From assembly GCA_023386045.1 (NCBI GenBank), contig JAEWKK010000010.1:1-64000 (forward strand): a stretch of 64,000 bases of DNA, read 5' to 3'. Below are positions 43,433 through 53,274 of the stretch, in pieces. This stretch comes from Bacteroidota bacterium. Lineage in GTDB: Bacteria; Bacteroidota; Bacteroidia; Chitinophagales; Chitinophagaceae. The notes beneath the pieces were generated by a model. It was not told the origin of the DNA and ran no database searches. It worked only from the letters and a program-made list of their open reading frames with translations. The translations under genes were made by a program, and so were the position numbers. The first letter of the stretch is position 1. Each line of letters begins with the position of its first letter.

Positions 43433-46400
43433 ACACTTTCAGTCCTGATATTTCACGGCCATCAGCCAGTTTGTTTAAATGCGGTATTAAGTCTTCCATT
43501 AAAGCCAGTTCTTTTTTGCTTCGGTCTTTCCAACCCAATTCCAATGGCGCTAACAGTTCATTCAACTGTTCGGCATCAAAAACCATCCGGGCCATAATGT
43601 CGTCAACAAAGGTTTTTAATGCGGCTGTAGTTAAGCCGTGGTTGCCTGCAATGCGGGCCAATTCCTTATTATGTTTTTCTTCCCTGAACTTTTCGTAGCC
43701 TTCCCTTATTTGTTCCACATTTAATCCTTTGCCAATTTCAAGACTGTTGATATAATCAACAATATCTTCCCTTTCTTCCATCAGGTTGGAGTAGCTGCTC
43801 AACAGGTTAATGAGTTCCTCCTTCGTCATTTTTTGTGTGGCCGCAGGCTTCTGTGTCATCCCGGCAATCAGCGTCATAATATAATCATAGTCCACCACCG
43901 CGGAGGCAAAGAGCACCAGTTCAAAATCCAGTTGTTGCACTTGCGGATCTGTTTCATTACCGCCTGGACCCTGCACCTCTTTCAGCTCTTTTACTTTTTC
44001 CAGGTAAGCACTTTTAAAAGAACGCAGTTGTTCATTCGGTAATACCTGTTCAATCTTTTGCTTCTCTTCTGAAGCAAGGTCGGTGTATTGGTCAAGCTGG
44101 GTTTTCAACCTTTGCACTTCCTTAAAATAGTTGATAAACTCCGCCTTCGCAGTATTGCCCATTAAATTGGTCACCTGTTCGGGCCTGGCCTCCAAACCTT
44201 TTTGTTGCATAAAGTTTTCCAGGGCCGCCACGGCTTTCTGGTATTTGTCAATCACAACAGGCGCTGCCTCTACCAGCCATATTTCTTTCGGGTTTTCGGT
44301 ATGCTCACCCGAGAACAGGGCAATGGCTTCTTCCACGGCAGCCTTCTGTCCCCGAAAATCCAATATGTTGCCATAAGGTTTGCTGTCGTTCAATATACGG
44401 TTGGTACGGCTAAAGGCCTGTATCAGTCCATGATATTTCAGGTTCTTATCTACATAGAGCGTATTCAAAAATTTGGAATCAAAACCGGTCAGCAGCATAT
44501 CCACCACAATCACCAGGTCTATTTTATTATGGTGCGGATAATCGGCGTTACTCCACTTCTGGTTCTTAATGCGTCCCTGCACATCCTGGTAATAAAGGTC
44601 AAATTCTGCTATCGTATGATTGGTGCCGTATTGCGCATTATAATCATTTATGATGGATTTCAGCGCCAGCTTTTTTTCGTTCGGCGCTACTTTATTGTCT
44701 TCCTTTTCCTGCTGCAGGTCTTCCTGCAACTGCTGCACATCTTTATTGCCTTCGGCCGGTGGCGAAAACACACAGGCAATATTGAGCGGGACATAAGTTT
44801 CATCGGTAGCCGAACGTTGCGCCTGCAAATCTTTAAACAGGTGGTAATAAGCAATGGCATCGTTGATGCTTGCCGTTGCCAGTACAGCATTAAACTTTCG
44901 CTCATTAGTAGCCGCACCATGTTTATCAAGGATGGCTTCCGCAATTACCTTTCGTGATAGAGGTGCAGGGAGTTTGACTTTGGATTTGGCTTTTGATTCT
45001 GATTCTTGTTTTTTCTTTTCCTCCTGTTTAAAATAATCTACGCGAAAGCGGAGTACATTTTTATCTTCAATGGCATGGGTAATGGTGTACGCATGTAACT
45101 GCTTTTGAAAAATATCTTTGGTGGTTTTAAAGGTGCCGATGGTGCCATCAAATTGCTGGTAGGCCGCATTGGCATCAAAAATAGGTGTCCCAGTAAAACC
45201 AAAGAGTTGTGCGTTCGGAAAGAACTCTGTTATGGCTTTATGGTTCTCGCCAAACTGCGAACGATGGCATTCGTCGAAAATAAACACCAGCCTTTTACTG
45301 CTTAATGGCTTTAATCGTTCTTTATAATTTTTCTTTGCATCGCCATCCAGCGCCAGACCCAACTTTTGAATGGTGGTGACAATCACTTTATCGGCATAGT
45401 CTTCCGACAACATGCGGCGTACTAAGGTTTCAGTATTCGTGTTTTCTTCTACCGAGCCTTCCTGGAATTTGTTGAACTCTTCACGGGTTTGGCGGTCGAG
45501 GTCTTTACGGTCAACCACGAACAAACATTTCTGAATATCATCATTGTCCTTTAATAAAGTAGAGGCCTTAAAAGAAGTGAGTGTTTTACCACTGCCTGTG
45601 GTATGCCAGATAAAACCATTGCCACGGTTTTGGTGAATACAATCGACGATGGCCTTTACTGCATAAATCTGGTAAGGCCGCATCACCATTAGTTTCTGCT
45701 CGCTTTCCACCAGCACCATGTAGCGGCTGATCATTTCACCCAGTGTGCATTTGGCCAGGAATTTCTCCGCAAAATCATCCAGGTGAGTGATCTTCTTATT
45801 GTCTTCACCGGCCCATTGGTAAACAGGCAGAAATTGTTCATCTGCATTAAAGGCAAAATGCTGGTTGCGGTTATTGGAAAAGTAATAGGTGTTGGTGCGG
45901 TTGCTGACCACAAACAATTGCATAAAACAAAGCAGCGAATTGGTATAGCCATTGCCGGGATCAGCTTTGTAATCCACAATCTGCTGCATGGCACGGCGAG
46001 GACTGATTTGCAGGGTCTTTAATTCAATCTGCACAACTGGAACGCCATTGATTAGCAGTATGACGTCGTAGCGGTGATTACTGTTCTGCGTATTCATGCG
46101 CAACTGGTTGATCACTTCAAATTCGTTCTTGCACCAGTCTTTAATGTTTACCAATGTATAATATAAAGGAGTGCCGTCTTCGCGGATAAAATCATTACGC
46201 TGACGAAGCTTTTTCGATGCCGTAAATACATCAGGACTCACGATCTCATCTCTTAAACGGGCAAATTCTGCGTCTGAAAGATTCACCCGGTTGAGCGTTT
46301 CAAATTTCTTCCGGAAGTTTTGTTCGAGGCTAAGCCGGTCCCGGATATCGGAACGGTAGGTGTACTTCAGATCCTGCAGCTTTCCAACAAATCCATATTC

Positions 46401-46472
46401 TATATCGGGTTCGTTTATCATTTTAGATTTCGGTGCGCAATTTATGTTTGAAAGGTTATAGTTGTGGATCAA
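43425..46472 (-). CDS. hsdR: Type I restriction endonuclease subunit
   Basis: 1015 residues. An N-terminal PD-(D/E)XK nuclease domain (RYDVILLINGVPVVQIELKT, about 140-155) is followed by a superfamily 2 translocase with the ATP loop HTTGSGKT (about 289), the Walker B motif DECH (about 396), GFTGTP, and DMLLTGFDSKFLNTLYVDK. The C-terminal helical region interacts with the methylase. It cuts DNA distant from unmodified target sites after ATP-driven translocation. The start may instead be at 46421 (MINEPDIEYGFVGKL), which looks closer to the family. First gene of the operon; it overlaps hsdS by 8 bp. Confidence 0.95.
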   Translation of the reverse strand: MIHNYNLSNINCAPKSKMINEPDIEYGFVGKLQDLKYTYRSDIRDRLSLEQNFRKKFETLNRVNLSDAEFARLRDEIVSPDVFTASKKLRQRNDFIREDGTPLYYTLVNIKDWCKNEFEVINQLRMNTQNSNHRYDVILLINGVPVVQIELKTLQISPRRAMQQIVDYKADPGNGYTNSLLCFMQLFVVSNRTNTYYFSNNRNQHFAFNADEQFLPVYQWAGEDNKKITHLDDFAEKFLAKCTLGEMISRYMVLVESEQKLMVMRPYQIYAVKAIVDCIHQNRGNGFIWHTTGSGKTLTSFKASTLLKDNDDIQKCLFVVDRKDLDRQTREEFNKFQEGSVEENTNTETLVRRMLSEDYADKVIVTTIQKLGLALDGDAKKNYKERLKPLSSKRLVFIFDECHRSQFGENHKAITEFFPNAQLFGFTGTPIFDANAAYQQFDGTIGTFKTTKDIFQKQLHAYTITHAIEDKNVLRFRVDYFKQEEKKKQESESKAKSKVKLPAPLSRKVIAEAILDKHGAATNERKFNAVLATASINDAIAYYHLFKDLQAQRSATDETYVPLNIACVFSPPAEGNKDVQQLQEDLQQEKEDNKVAPNEKKLALKSIINDYNAQYGTNHTIAEFDLYYQDVQGRIKNQKWSNADYPHHNKIDLVIVVDMLLTGFDSKFLNTLYVDKNLKYHGLIQAFSRTNRILNDSKPYGNILDFRGQKAAVEEAIALFSGEHTENPKEIWLVEAAPVVIDKYQKAVAALENFMQQKGLEARPEQVTNLMGNTAKAEFINYFKEVQRLKTQLDQYTDLASEEKQKIEQVLPNEQLRSFKSAYLEKVKELKEVQGPGGNETDPQVQQLDFELVLFASAVVDYDYIMTLIAGMTQKPAATQKMTKEELINLLSSYSNLMEEREDIVDYINSLEIGKGLNVEQIREGYEKFREEKHNKELARIAGNHGLTTAALKTFVDDIMARMVFDAEQLNELLAPLELGWKDRSKKELALMEDLIPHLNKLADGREISGLKVYE

Positions 46473-46865
46473 TCAGTCCTGGTGAACATAGCAATCCAAA
46501 TTAAGCAAGTATCAACCGTATAAAGTTTTGGTGCCTGATTCAAAAGAAGTTAGCAGTGCTGCAAGTATAATCAAATTAAATTATTTTTCATGTATTTGGA
46601 AGGGGAGGCAGTTTAACGCTCTGTCAAAGATTCATACAGGTGGTGCCTACCTAAAGTCTGGCAGGCTTGCGCAGAATAAAGTGGAAAGATGATAAGCCAG
46701 GGAGTTTGCGCCATGTAAACTAACATGAACAAGGACTTAAAAAATCTTTTGCGTTTCCAATCCTTTTGCATTTACGAGAAACAGTAATCCCCACTAATAA
46801 TCCCCGTACTATCACGGTGGCTTCATCAAACTATATTTTCAAACTTTATTATCAAAGCTTGTTTT
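46473..46865. other. 393-bp divergent intergenic region
   Basis: It lies between divergent hsdR and the protease gene and should hold promoters for both. I found no exact TAnnTTTG on either strand. AT-rich, no repeats of the families listed elsewhere. Confidence 0.5.
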
Positions 46866-47978
46866 ATGCAACATCCGAAAACAAAAAACAACACTGTCCC
46901 CAAAGACGCCCCTCTTACAACAGACCAGATTCTGGCACTTGAAAAAATGCATTCATTCGGGGATAAAACAGAGGCTGAAAAAGCAAAAAGAGAAATCATT
47001 ATATCGGGTTATGGTACGAGGCAACCATCAATAGACATATCAAAAAACAATTCCGCCTGGTCGCTGAATCTGCCGGAAGGGTTTACCTGGGGCAGGATTG
47101 CATCAGGAGGCACAGTAGCCAAAAAAGGCAAAGTGACAGGCATCACCGATAAACTCACTTCGCACAACATACCCAAAAACACACCTCTAACCTATCGACC
47201 TGCCATTCTCGGCAAGGATCAACCTTTGACTATGAGGCGTAAGAACGGCAGGCTTATGCGACTTGACGGGATTATTTTTAACTCAGACGACCGGCAGGTT
47301 TTCGACCCCCGGGATGATTACCCCTGGTGTTGTGTGGGCAAAATCCTGGTATGGAAAAACCCGGACAGTTTTTTTTGGGATCCGCCTTCAGGAACAGCAA
47401 CTGCAACCCTTGTAGGGCCAAATATGGTAGTAACTTCCGCACACGTGGTACCAAACCAGGAAAAGTGGAAAGGAATTTTCCTTCCCGGCTTTTTTGACGG
47501 GCGAACGTCCCTGAATTTATTCTCTTACGTGGAAACATGGCGGAGGTACGAGCCATATGATACTGGCAGCGACCTGGCCATACTGAAGCTATATGAACCG
47601 ATTGGCAACCAGCTGGGCTGGTTTGGCACAAGGGTATACCATGATAAATGGGAAGATTTGCCGGTATGGACAAAGATTGGATATGCTAGTATGATTGCAA
47701 ATGGAAACAGGCCAAACTTCATTGGCCCCTTCCCCATTATTGATGATGACGATTCATACGGTGTGGAACTGGAGTACAGGGCAGATGCTTCTGGTGGTGA
47801 CTCCGGTGGTCCTGTACAGGCAGCCTGGAGCGATGGACCATACATAGTAGGTGTACATTCAGGTGGAGAAGAAGAATTCGAGATCAACTGGTCAAGGATA
47901 TTTACCGTACTCAATAATGTTGCTGCCGGCGGTCCCGCGCTACCTGACCTGGTAAAATGGGGCCTGGCTAACTGGTGA
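46866..47978 (+). CDS. Trypsin/V8-like serine protease without signal peptide
   Basis: 370 residues. The complete catalytic triad of a chymotrypsin-fold protease is visible: H193 (VTSAHVV), D236 (GSDLAIL) and S313 (GGDSGGPVQ). The protease domain covers about 145-365. The first ~140 residues are a polar N-terminal extension with no signal peptide or membrane helix (MQHPKTKNNTVPKDAPL), which suggests a pro-region or a cytoplasmic enzyme, although a non-classical export route cannot be excluded. It diverges from the type I restriction operon. No effector or substrate partner is seen nearby. Confidence 0.87.
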   Translation: MQHPKTKNNTVPKDAPLTTDQILALEKMHSFGDKTEAEKAKREIIISGYGTRQPSIDISKNNSAWSLNLPEGFTWGRIASGGTVAKKGKVTGITDKLTSHNIPKNTPLTYRPAILGKDQPLTMRRKNGRLMRLDGIIFNSDDRQVFDPRDDYPWCCVGKILVWKNPDSFFWDPPSGTATATLVGPNMVVTSAHVVPNQEKWKGIFLPGFFDGRTSLNLFSYVETWRRYEPYDTGSDLAILKLYEPIGNQLGWFGTRVYHDKWEDLPVWTKIGYASMIANGNRPNFIGPFPIIDDDDSYGVELEYRADASGGDSGGPVQAAWSDGPYIVGVHSGGEEEFEINWSRIFTVLNNVAAGGPALPDLVKWGLANW

Positions 47979-48284
47979 GGTAATATTCATTTTAGATCGC
48001 TAATCGACCTTTTGGTATGATTCTCTTTTGATTTCATAACCGTTGGCTTAGGATTATTTCTTGCAATAAGAACATAGTACTTTTCAGTTGAAGTCTGGAT
48101 TCAGTATAGCTGTAAGCACTTTGTTGTTTGGCATATGTTATCATTCATGGAATGCTCTATGATTTTGTCCGCTATATTGTAATATGGATCCACTAAATAG
48201 TTGAAGCAAGCCACATAAACATCAGTAGTATTAAAAAAGGCCCATTATTAAACGGACCTTAAAAAATTGATTCTCCTATATTTA
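47979..48284. other. 306-bp gap, mostly featureless
   Basis: AT-rich; nothing seen except the minus-strand terminator at 48233-48260, which serves the DUF805 gene. Confidence 0.6.
48233..48260 (-). terminator. Terminator of the DUF805 gene
   Basis: Minus strand: AAGGTCC, 10-base loop, GGGCCTT (one G-U), then six T. 25 bp after the stop at 48285. Confidence 0.72.
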
Positions 48285-48638
48285 CTAACCCTGATTCAAA
48301 GGCAAAGAATCAAACTCCAACACATCATTTCGTATCCCTTTTGGATTATCACCATATTCGTTGGGGCCCTCATCACTGTCTGCAAAAAGCAACCAAAAGC
48401 CATAAAATGGTATCAGTTGCCACCAGCCACTGTGTCCCAAGTCATGACAACGCTTTGTTGCCTGGGCAACTACAAACCAAAAGACAGGAATGATAAATAA
48501 AAACCAAACTAAACCCGAAGGGTCAAAGTATCCACCTAAAAGAGTTAGAATGAACCAAAATACTGTGTAAATCAAAATTGAAAGTCCATATTCCGATCTT
48601 CTGATTCTTCCTTCAAATGAGAATGGTGCTTTAAACAT
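48285..48638 (-). CDS. DUF805 membrane protein
   Basis: 117 residues. The family pattern is clear: an N-terminal FEGRIRRSEYGLSILIY, several hydrophobic helices (FWFILTLLGGY, WFLFIIPVFWFVV), then TKRCHDLGHSGWWQLIPFYGFWLLFADSDEGPNEYGDNP. DUF805 proteins are small inner-membrane proteins of unknown function. It stands alone, with its own terminator. Confidence 0.92.
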   Translation of the reverse strand: MFKAPFSFEGRIRRSEYGLSILIYTVFWFILTLLGGYFDPSGLVWFLFIIPVFWFVVAQATKRCHDLGHSGWWQLIPFYGFWLLFADSDEGPNEYGDNPKGIRNDVLEFDSLPLNQG

Positions 48639-48765
48639 AATTGAGAGTTTTGATGATTAAAAAATTAGGGTATTCGATTAGTTATTTTATTCCTGGTTAA
48701 TACTTCTTATTACTGTCCACCAAAAAATGATTCTTCAAGCCTTTAGTTTTTTACAACAGTTCTGC

Positions 48766-50286
48766 CTAATCAATACTCTTTAGATACAGATTCTCCATGA
48801 TCCTCACCATCGCCCAGGTATCCATCTCGCAATAATCCAGTAATTGCTTCCTGATCTCTTCTACCCTGCTCTGATCCCTTTCATATTTCAACTGGCAGAA
48901 AGCCTGGCTGGCAGTTCCGCCATTGTTGATGGGCAGATCAGCATAACTTAATCCAGGTACCAGGGCAGGTAATACTTCTTTGATACTATAGGAACCTTTC
49001 ATGGAGGGCAGGTAATAATGCTTCTTCCTGAAGGGAATCATTAAGTCCACCATGCGCGACTGGATGGATGCAACCTGCTGACTCAAAGCAGGAAATGTTT
49101 CTGCCAGTTCACTGAGCCTGGAGTTTTCAAATGCCTGGTTATAGACAATGATGCTTCCACTATCGCCCAGGTTCTCTACCAGGGTATTGATAAAGGGAAT
49201 CCTTGGATCGGTATCATGCGGCGCTAAAAAACAACGGTGCTCTACCTGGTCCTTTGGTAGCGATAACTGCGCTGGTGAATCAATGATGTGCAAGGAAAAC
49301 TGAAAGGGCAATTGCTGGTAAGGCCAGCATCCATCGTGCCCGGGAACGGCATCATTGAAGGTTTCAAAATCTACAAAGTAGAGAGGATATACCAGTCCTG
49401 CGAGAAAGTTCCTGATCTCCTCCTTATTCAGAACGGGTTGACCCGTTTTACTTACCTCCACCTGTACTCTTTGCGAATTGCCAACGGGATGATCTTCCGG
49501 AATCTCATTGATGGTGTATATGCCTTTCTTATAGAGTTCAAGAGCCAGGTCAAAACCACCTCGTCCCCTGAGATCAAAAACCGATTCCTGCGGCAGGTGC
49601 TGCCAGCAATGACCGGTAAAATCGCAGGGATAAGGATCATGGCAATGTGCACCAATATCCATGTCAGGCATTTGCTGAACGTTGAGCAATTCTTTAAAAG
49701 CATTGATCTGCTCCCTGATGCCTGTCTGTTGCGCTATTGCCTGCGCTTTCACTGATTCACGTGCAAACAATTTCCCTGGCTCCAAATCACCATTGCGGAT
49801 GTACTCATTGTTGATGTAAACAATAAAAATATCCTCCAGCTCTATACCGCAGCTGGTGAGTACATGGTATTGAAGTGCGGCATCGCGCAGATAAGGATCT
49901 TTTACACTGGTGGAGCTCTTCACTTCATAGGCAAGCCACTTCCCTTCTTTCTTTACCAGGATATCAATAGCCGCCAGCACCCCTTCAAACTGAAAGGCGG
50001 CTTCATAAATGATGGTCTGTCCGTTTGCTATAAGCTTTGCCGTATGCTGTACGGATTTCTGGTATTCAAAAGGAGTTGCAGGAGAAGCATCAATACCGCC
50101 GGGAAAGAGTTCACGGGCAATGAGTCCCACGTTGGTACCCTGGGTAAAGATGGCTTGCTGAGAATCGCTGAGTTGGTCTTTGAGTTCAGGGTGATGCTTA
50201 TGCAGCCAGAGGCTTTTCGCACACTGGCATCCACGCATAAAGGTGGACTTAGACAGTATATGCCTGGGAGGGGCAGTGGAATGCAT
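48766..50286 (-). CDS. DUF2779 protein: Cas4-like PD-(D/E)XK nuclease plus DEDD-like domain
   Basis: 506 residues. The first half (about 1-240) is a RecB/Cas4-like nuclease: CQCAKSLWLHKHHPEL with C20 and C22, EGVLAAIDILVKKEGKWLAYEVKSS (the D...E-x-K pattern), and a C-terminal Cys group CHDPYPCDFTGHCW likely to hold a 4Fe-4S cluster. The second half (about 290-506) is the DUF2779 domain, with YFVDFETFNDAVPGHDG and later FENSRLSEL and DYCEMDTWAMVRIM, the D-E...D...D pattern of a 3'-5' exonuclease. It stands alone. Such proteins occur in many bacteria; the role may be DNA processing. Confidence 0.88.
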   Translation of the reverse strand: MHSTAPPRHILSKSTFMRGCQCAKSLWLHKHHPELKDQLSDSQQAIFTQGTNVGLIARELFPGGIDASPATPFEYQKSVQHTAKLIANGQTIIYEAAFQFEGVLAAIDILVKKEGKWLAYEVKSSTSVKDPYLRDAALQYHVLTSCGIELEDIFIVYINNEYIRNGDLEPGKLFARESVKAQAIAQQTGIREQINAFKELLNVQQMPDMDIGAHCHDPYPCDFTGHCWQHLPQESVFDLRGRGGFDLALELYKKGIYTINEIPEDHPVGNSQRVQVEVSKTGQPVLNKEEIRNFLAGLVYPLYFVDFETFNDAVPGHDGCWPYQQLPFQFSLHIIDSPAQLSLPKDQVEHRCFLAPHDTDPRIPFINTLVENLGDSGSIIVYNQAFENSRLSELAETFPALSQQVASIQSRMVDLMIPFRKKHYYLPSMKGSYSIKEVLPALVPGLSYADLPINNGGTASQAFCQLKYERDQSRVEEIRKQLLDYCEMDTWAMVRIMENLYLKSID

Positions 50287-50369
50287 AGCAGTTAGTTAGT
50301 GGGGTAAAAGGTAAGAACATATATTAATTAAGTAAAATTTAATTAAGCAGGTATGTGTTTACTCTTAGG

Positions 50370-50945
50370 ATAGCCGGTAAAACGGGAAAGCGGAAAGATA
50401 TCGTTTTGGATTACGGGAAGAAGGAAGGTATTGGTTTAGAGAAACAGGAAGAAGGGAAGTAAGGACGATGAGTCTCGCATAAGTTGTGTTTACTGCGGAG
50501 ACGCGTTGTGAAAGGAATATGTCAGGGCGATGCCCCTACAATCCCCTCTGCAATTTATTTATTACGAAGATTTCAGGGCTACGCCCTTATTAGCCGGGAA
50601 AACGTCAAAACGGGAATTATGTGTTGGATAACCGGGAAGACGGGAAGATTTCGTTTTAGATTACCGGGAAGAACATTGATGACGAATCCCACATTATAAG
50701 TATTCAAAATCTAGGTGCTGCTGTGGAGACTCGTCGTGAAAGGAAAAATCAAGATTCAGTTGCAGAGTATCGTCATGAAAGAAAAAGGCGGTAAAAAAGG
50801 AAGAATTCCAACGAGTCTCGCAGATAAATTCTTTAAATAAGAAACCTGCTGCTGCGGAGACATCGTTGGGAAAGAAAGAGGAAATGTTCCAGCGCCTTTT
50901 CCCGTGGGCTGGTTTAGTGAATCACTCTACTATAAAGATTGCTAA
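50370..50945 (+). repeat. Modular non-coding repeat locus 1
   Basis: Modules in order: A (AGCCGGTAAAACGGG at about 50370; AGCCGGGAAAACG at 50598), B (GATGAGTCTCGCATAAG at about 50468; a weaker GACGAATCCCACAT near 50680), C (CTGCGGAGACGCGTTG near 50492; CTGTGGAGACTCGTCG at 50720), D (CAGGGCGATGCCCCT near 50523 with CAGGGCTACGCCC at 50575). The same A-B-C-D order recurs at 55.2-55.7 kb. Confidence 0.75.
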
Positions 50946-51031
50946 CGGGGAACAACGCCTCCAGTGTCGCGGTATAGCACGCAGCGTGAACTACAACCTA
51001 AGATGATCGAATAAAAAGTCTTTTCGCCGAT

Positions 51032-51129
51032 GGCGATTTCGGGAGAGGAGTGTATAATTAGAGGAAATGTACCGGGTCGAAATCGCCTTGACTTTTTTGC
51101 TCCACTTTTTTGGTCAAGCAAAAAAGTGG
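51032..51129. other. Inverted-repeat / hairpin element
   Basis: GGCGATTTCG (51032-51041) is inverted at 51078-51087. Downstream, an 11-bp perfect hairpin arm pair CCACTTTTTTG (51102-51112) and CAAAAAAGTGG (51119-51129) encloses GTCAAG, which itself can pair with CTTGAC at 51087-51092. A frame on the minus strand across it is not supported as a gene. Confidence 0.6.
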
Positions 51130-51521
51130 AAAGGGTGATAGCCGGGAAAACGGTAAAACTGGAAGGATGTTTTAGATAACCGGAAAGACGGGAATTAATT
51201 TTAATCATGAAGAAAGAAATCACAATGAGTTTAGCATTGATAAGGTTATAAAATAAAGATCCTTAGTCATAGCATATTCAGGTTCCACCTACCGTTATGA
51301 GTAATCTCTTATGAATTATCCAGAACTAAACAACCGTGCAACTACGGTTTTTTGTATTTATGAAGCAGACTAAATTGTAGTCGACTACTTGAGAGAAATG
51401 TAAATAAGGGCCACGAAGTGCGTTTGCTAGAGATAAATCATTTGTTATCCAGAGAACTAACTATTTATTTACACTCTTCCCAAAGCCTGTCAGCTAGCAG
51501 TACCATTAACTACCATTTACA

Positions 51522-52394
51522 ATGAATCAGACATTAGCATTACTATTGACGTTATTTAGTTTTCATGTATTTGCCCAAAGCAATCCCACCGATGAAGCTC
51601 AACCAATTGTTGCCGAAGGAAAAATGTTGTATAAATCTGAAATGGCTTCCTGGTATGGAACAGACTTGTTTTTGGAAAAATATAAAGACAGGACAAACAT
51701 TGGAGGATATTTCTCCTATACTGAGAATGAACTTGCAAAATGTATATTCTTTTCAAAAGCTACTGAACCAATAGTGATCGGCACCATTTCATTTGACAGC
51801 ACCTACAATACAAACACCGCAAAAGTAGACCTGGCTGAAAGGAATTTTACAAAAAGAGAGGATGAATTATATACAATGAGAAAACTGGCTTTAATAGAAA
51901 TCAATTCAGACAGCTTATTTAAAACTTATAAAAATACCAACCTGAACCTGATACCACTGATCAACGGCAGCGAAAGAAAAGTTTATGTTTTAACCGGGCC
52001 GCAAAATAATGGCGTTGTTATTTTCGGTAACGACTACTTATTGACCTTTAATAACAATAATCAAATTGTACTTAAAAAACAGCTTCATAAAAATATTATA
52101 CCTGTGTATTTTGGTGGCAAAGAAAAAGATGGCACACAAACAGAAGGTGCCGTGCACAGTCATTTACCTGAAACAGGAGAATTTATAACAGCGACTGATA
52201 TCTGCACTTTAATGCTTTATGAAAAATTTGCCAAATGGAAACAGCATATTGTTGTTTCTGAAAAATATATGAACATCTGGAATTGCGAGACAGATCAACT
52301 TGTTGTATTGCCAAGAGAAAAGGTTGATAAGACCAACGATGACCAGGAACAAGGCAAAAGCAAAAAGAAGAAAAAAGATAAACAGGAACCCTAA
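51522..52394 (+). CDS. Exported protein of unknown function
   Basis: 290 residues. A signal peptide (about 1-18, ending FAQS) precedes a beta-rich domain without a recognised family. A Lys-rich C-terminal tail (GKSKKKKKDKQEP) closes it. It begins a three-gene run on the plus strand with the lipoprotein gene (75 bp downstream) and a membrane gene. Function unknown. The DNA around it is AT-rich. Confidence 0.68.
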   Translation: MNQTLALLLTLFSFHVFAQSNPTDEAQPIVAEGKMLYKSEMASWYGTDLFLEKYKDRTNIGGYFSYTENELAKCIFFSKATEPIVIGTISFDSTYNTNTAKVDLAERNFTKREDELYTMRKLALIEINSDSLFKTYKNTNLNLIPLINGSERKVYVLTGPQNNGVVIFGNDYLLTFNNNNQIVLKKQLHKNIIPVYFGGKEKDGTQTEGAVHSHLPETGEFITATDICTLMLYEKFAKWKQHIVVSEKYMNIWNCETDQLVVLPREKVDKTNDDQEQGKSKKKKKDKQEP

Positions 52395-52469
52395 CCGCCA
52401 AAATTGACTAAGCATAATAATGGCTTTTATCTGGATCCAGGCTTTGTATTCTATTGCAAAACACAAATA

Positions 52470-53258
52470 ATGAAACCATCAACAATCATTATAATCTTCA
52501 TGATTCTTACCTGCTCTTGCAATAGAGACGTCCTTCGCCTGAAACAAAAAGATGTTGATTTCAAAAACTACTTCACACTGGAAATGCCGCGTTATAATGA
52601 AGCCGGCCAGTTATACTATCTTCCAAGGCCAAAGATCAGGGAGGACTTAACCGGGCAAACAGGAAGGTTTTTTAAAAAACATGGGCACAGATTTGAGTAC
52701 ATTCTATTGAATAAGGTGGATTCATTATGGTTCAAACTTCATGAATTCGCTTTATTGAAATTGGATTCAATAAATATGGTTCAACGATATTGCCAATTTT
52801 TACAAGACAATGAAAAATTTAATACCTATTTTAATTTATTAGCAAAGGTCCAAAGCGAAAGAGATGAAAGCGTGGTTTTTTCACAAAGTGAAATGATGAC
52901 CATTGCTTCCAGGTTTTTTTATCCAGACACTGTTTATAGAAAAGACACCACAGTTGGAGGGCATGTATGCATCGGGATCAATGGTCAAAAAGAATTTTTC
53001 AACAAGAAAGACTACTCCGTACTTGAAGCCTTCTGCTTTGAGTCAATTCCAACTGATCGAACTGCTTTTAAAAAGTTTGGATTTCGTATGAAAATGCTGG
53101 CTTTGGAAGAAAAGGCAAATTTTACCAACTACGCTTCTTTTCTAGATAAAGTCAAACAGGGAGTTTTTAAATTAATGGAAGAAGACCAGGAACTCAAAGC
53201 TTCGCTAATGAGCTATTATATAAAAAACAGGCAAAACCTGGGATTTACAATAGAATAA
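52470..53258 (+). CDS. Lipoprotein of unknown function
   Basis: 262 residues from the ATG at 52470 (MKPSTIIIIFMILTCSCNRD). The frame is open from 52404, but the signal with lipobox TCSC (Cys 17) begins at 52470, so that start is chosen. The mature part is polar, with many Phe and Lys residues, and no family is recognised. It lies 75 bp after the exported-protein gene and 16 bp before a membrane-protein gene, suggesting one transcript. Confidence 0.66.
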   Translation: MKPSTIIIIFMILTCSCNRDVLRLKQKDVDFKNYFTLEMPRYNEAGQLYYLPRPKIREDLTGQTGRFFKKHGHRFEYILLNKVDSLWFKLHEFALLKLDSINMVQRYCQFLQDNEKFNTYFNLLAKVQSERDESVVFSQSEMMTIASRFFYPDTVYRKDTTVGGHVCIGINGQKEFFNKKDYSVLEAFCFESIPTDRTAFKKFGFRMKMLALEEKANFTNYASFLDKVKQGVFKLMEEDQELKASLMSYYIKNRQNLGFTIE

Positions 53259-53274
53259 AACAAAATCCATATTA

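Larger units (their letters stand above)
50287..51521. other. 1.2-kb gap built from modular repeats and structured DNA
   Basis: No gene is supported. It contains two full or near-full modular repeat units (about 50370-50600 and 50595-50945), a shared 95-bp block (50846-50943) and an inverted-repeat element (51032-51129). Nothing else in it is recognised. Confidence 0.75.

Noticed and set aside
44202..44957. 251-residue frame opposite hsdR
   Set aside because: It lies wholly within a well-supported hsdR; shadow frame with no recognisable domain.
48766..50286. Cas4 of a CRISPR system
   Set aside because: The DUF2779 C-terminal half and the absence of cas1/cas2 or an array argue against it.
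50942..51223. 93-residue minus-strand frame over the inverted-repeat element
   Set aside because: It crosses the hairpins and a modular repeat; composition suggests chance coding, though a decayed fragment cannot be excluded.
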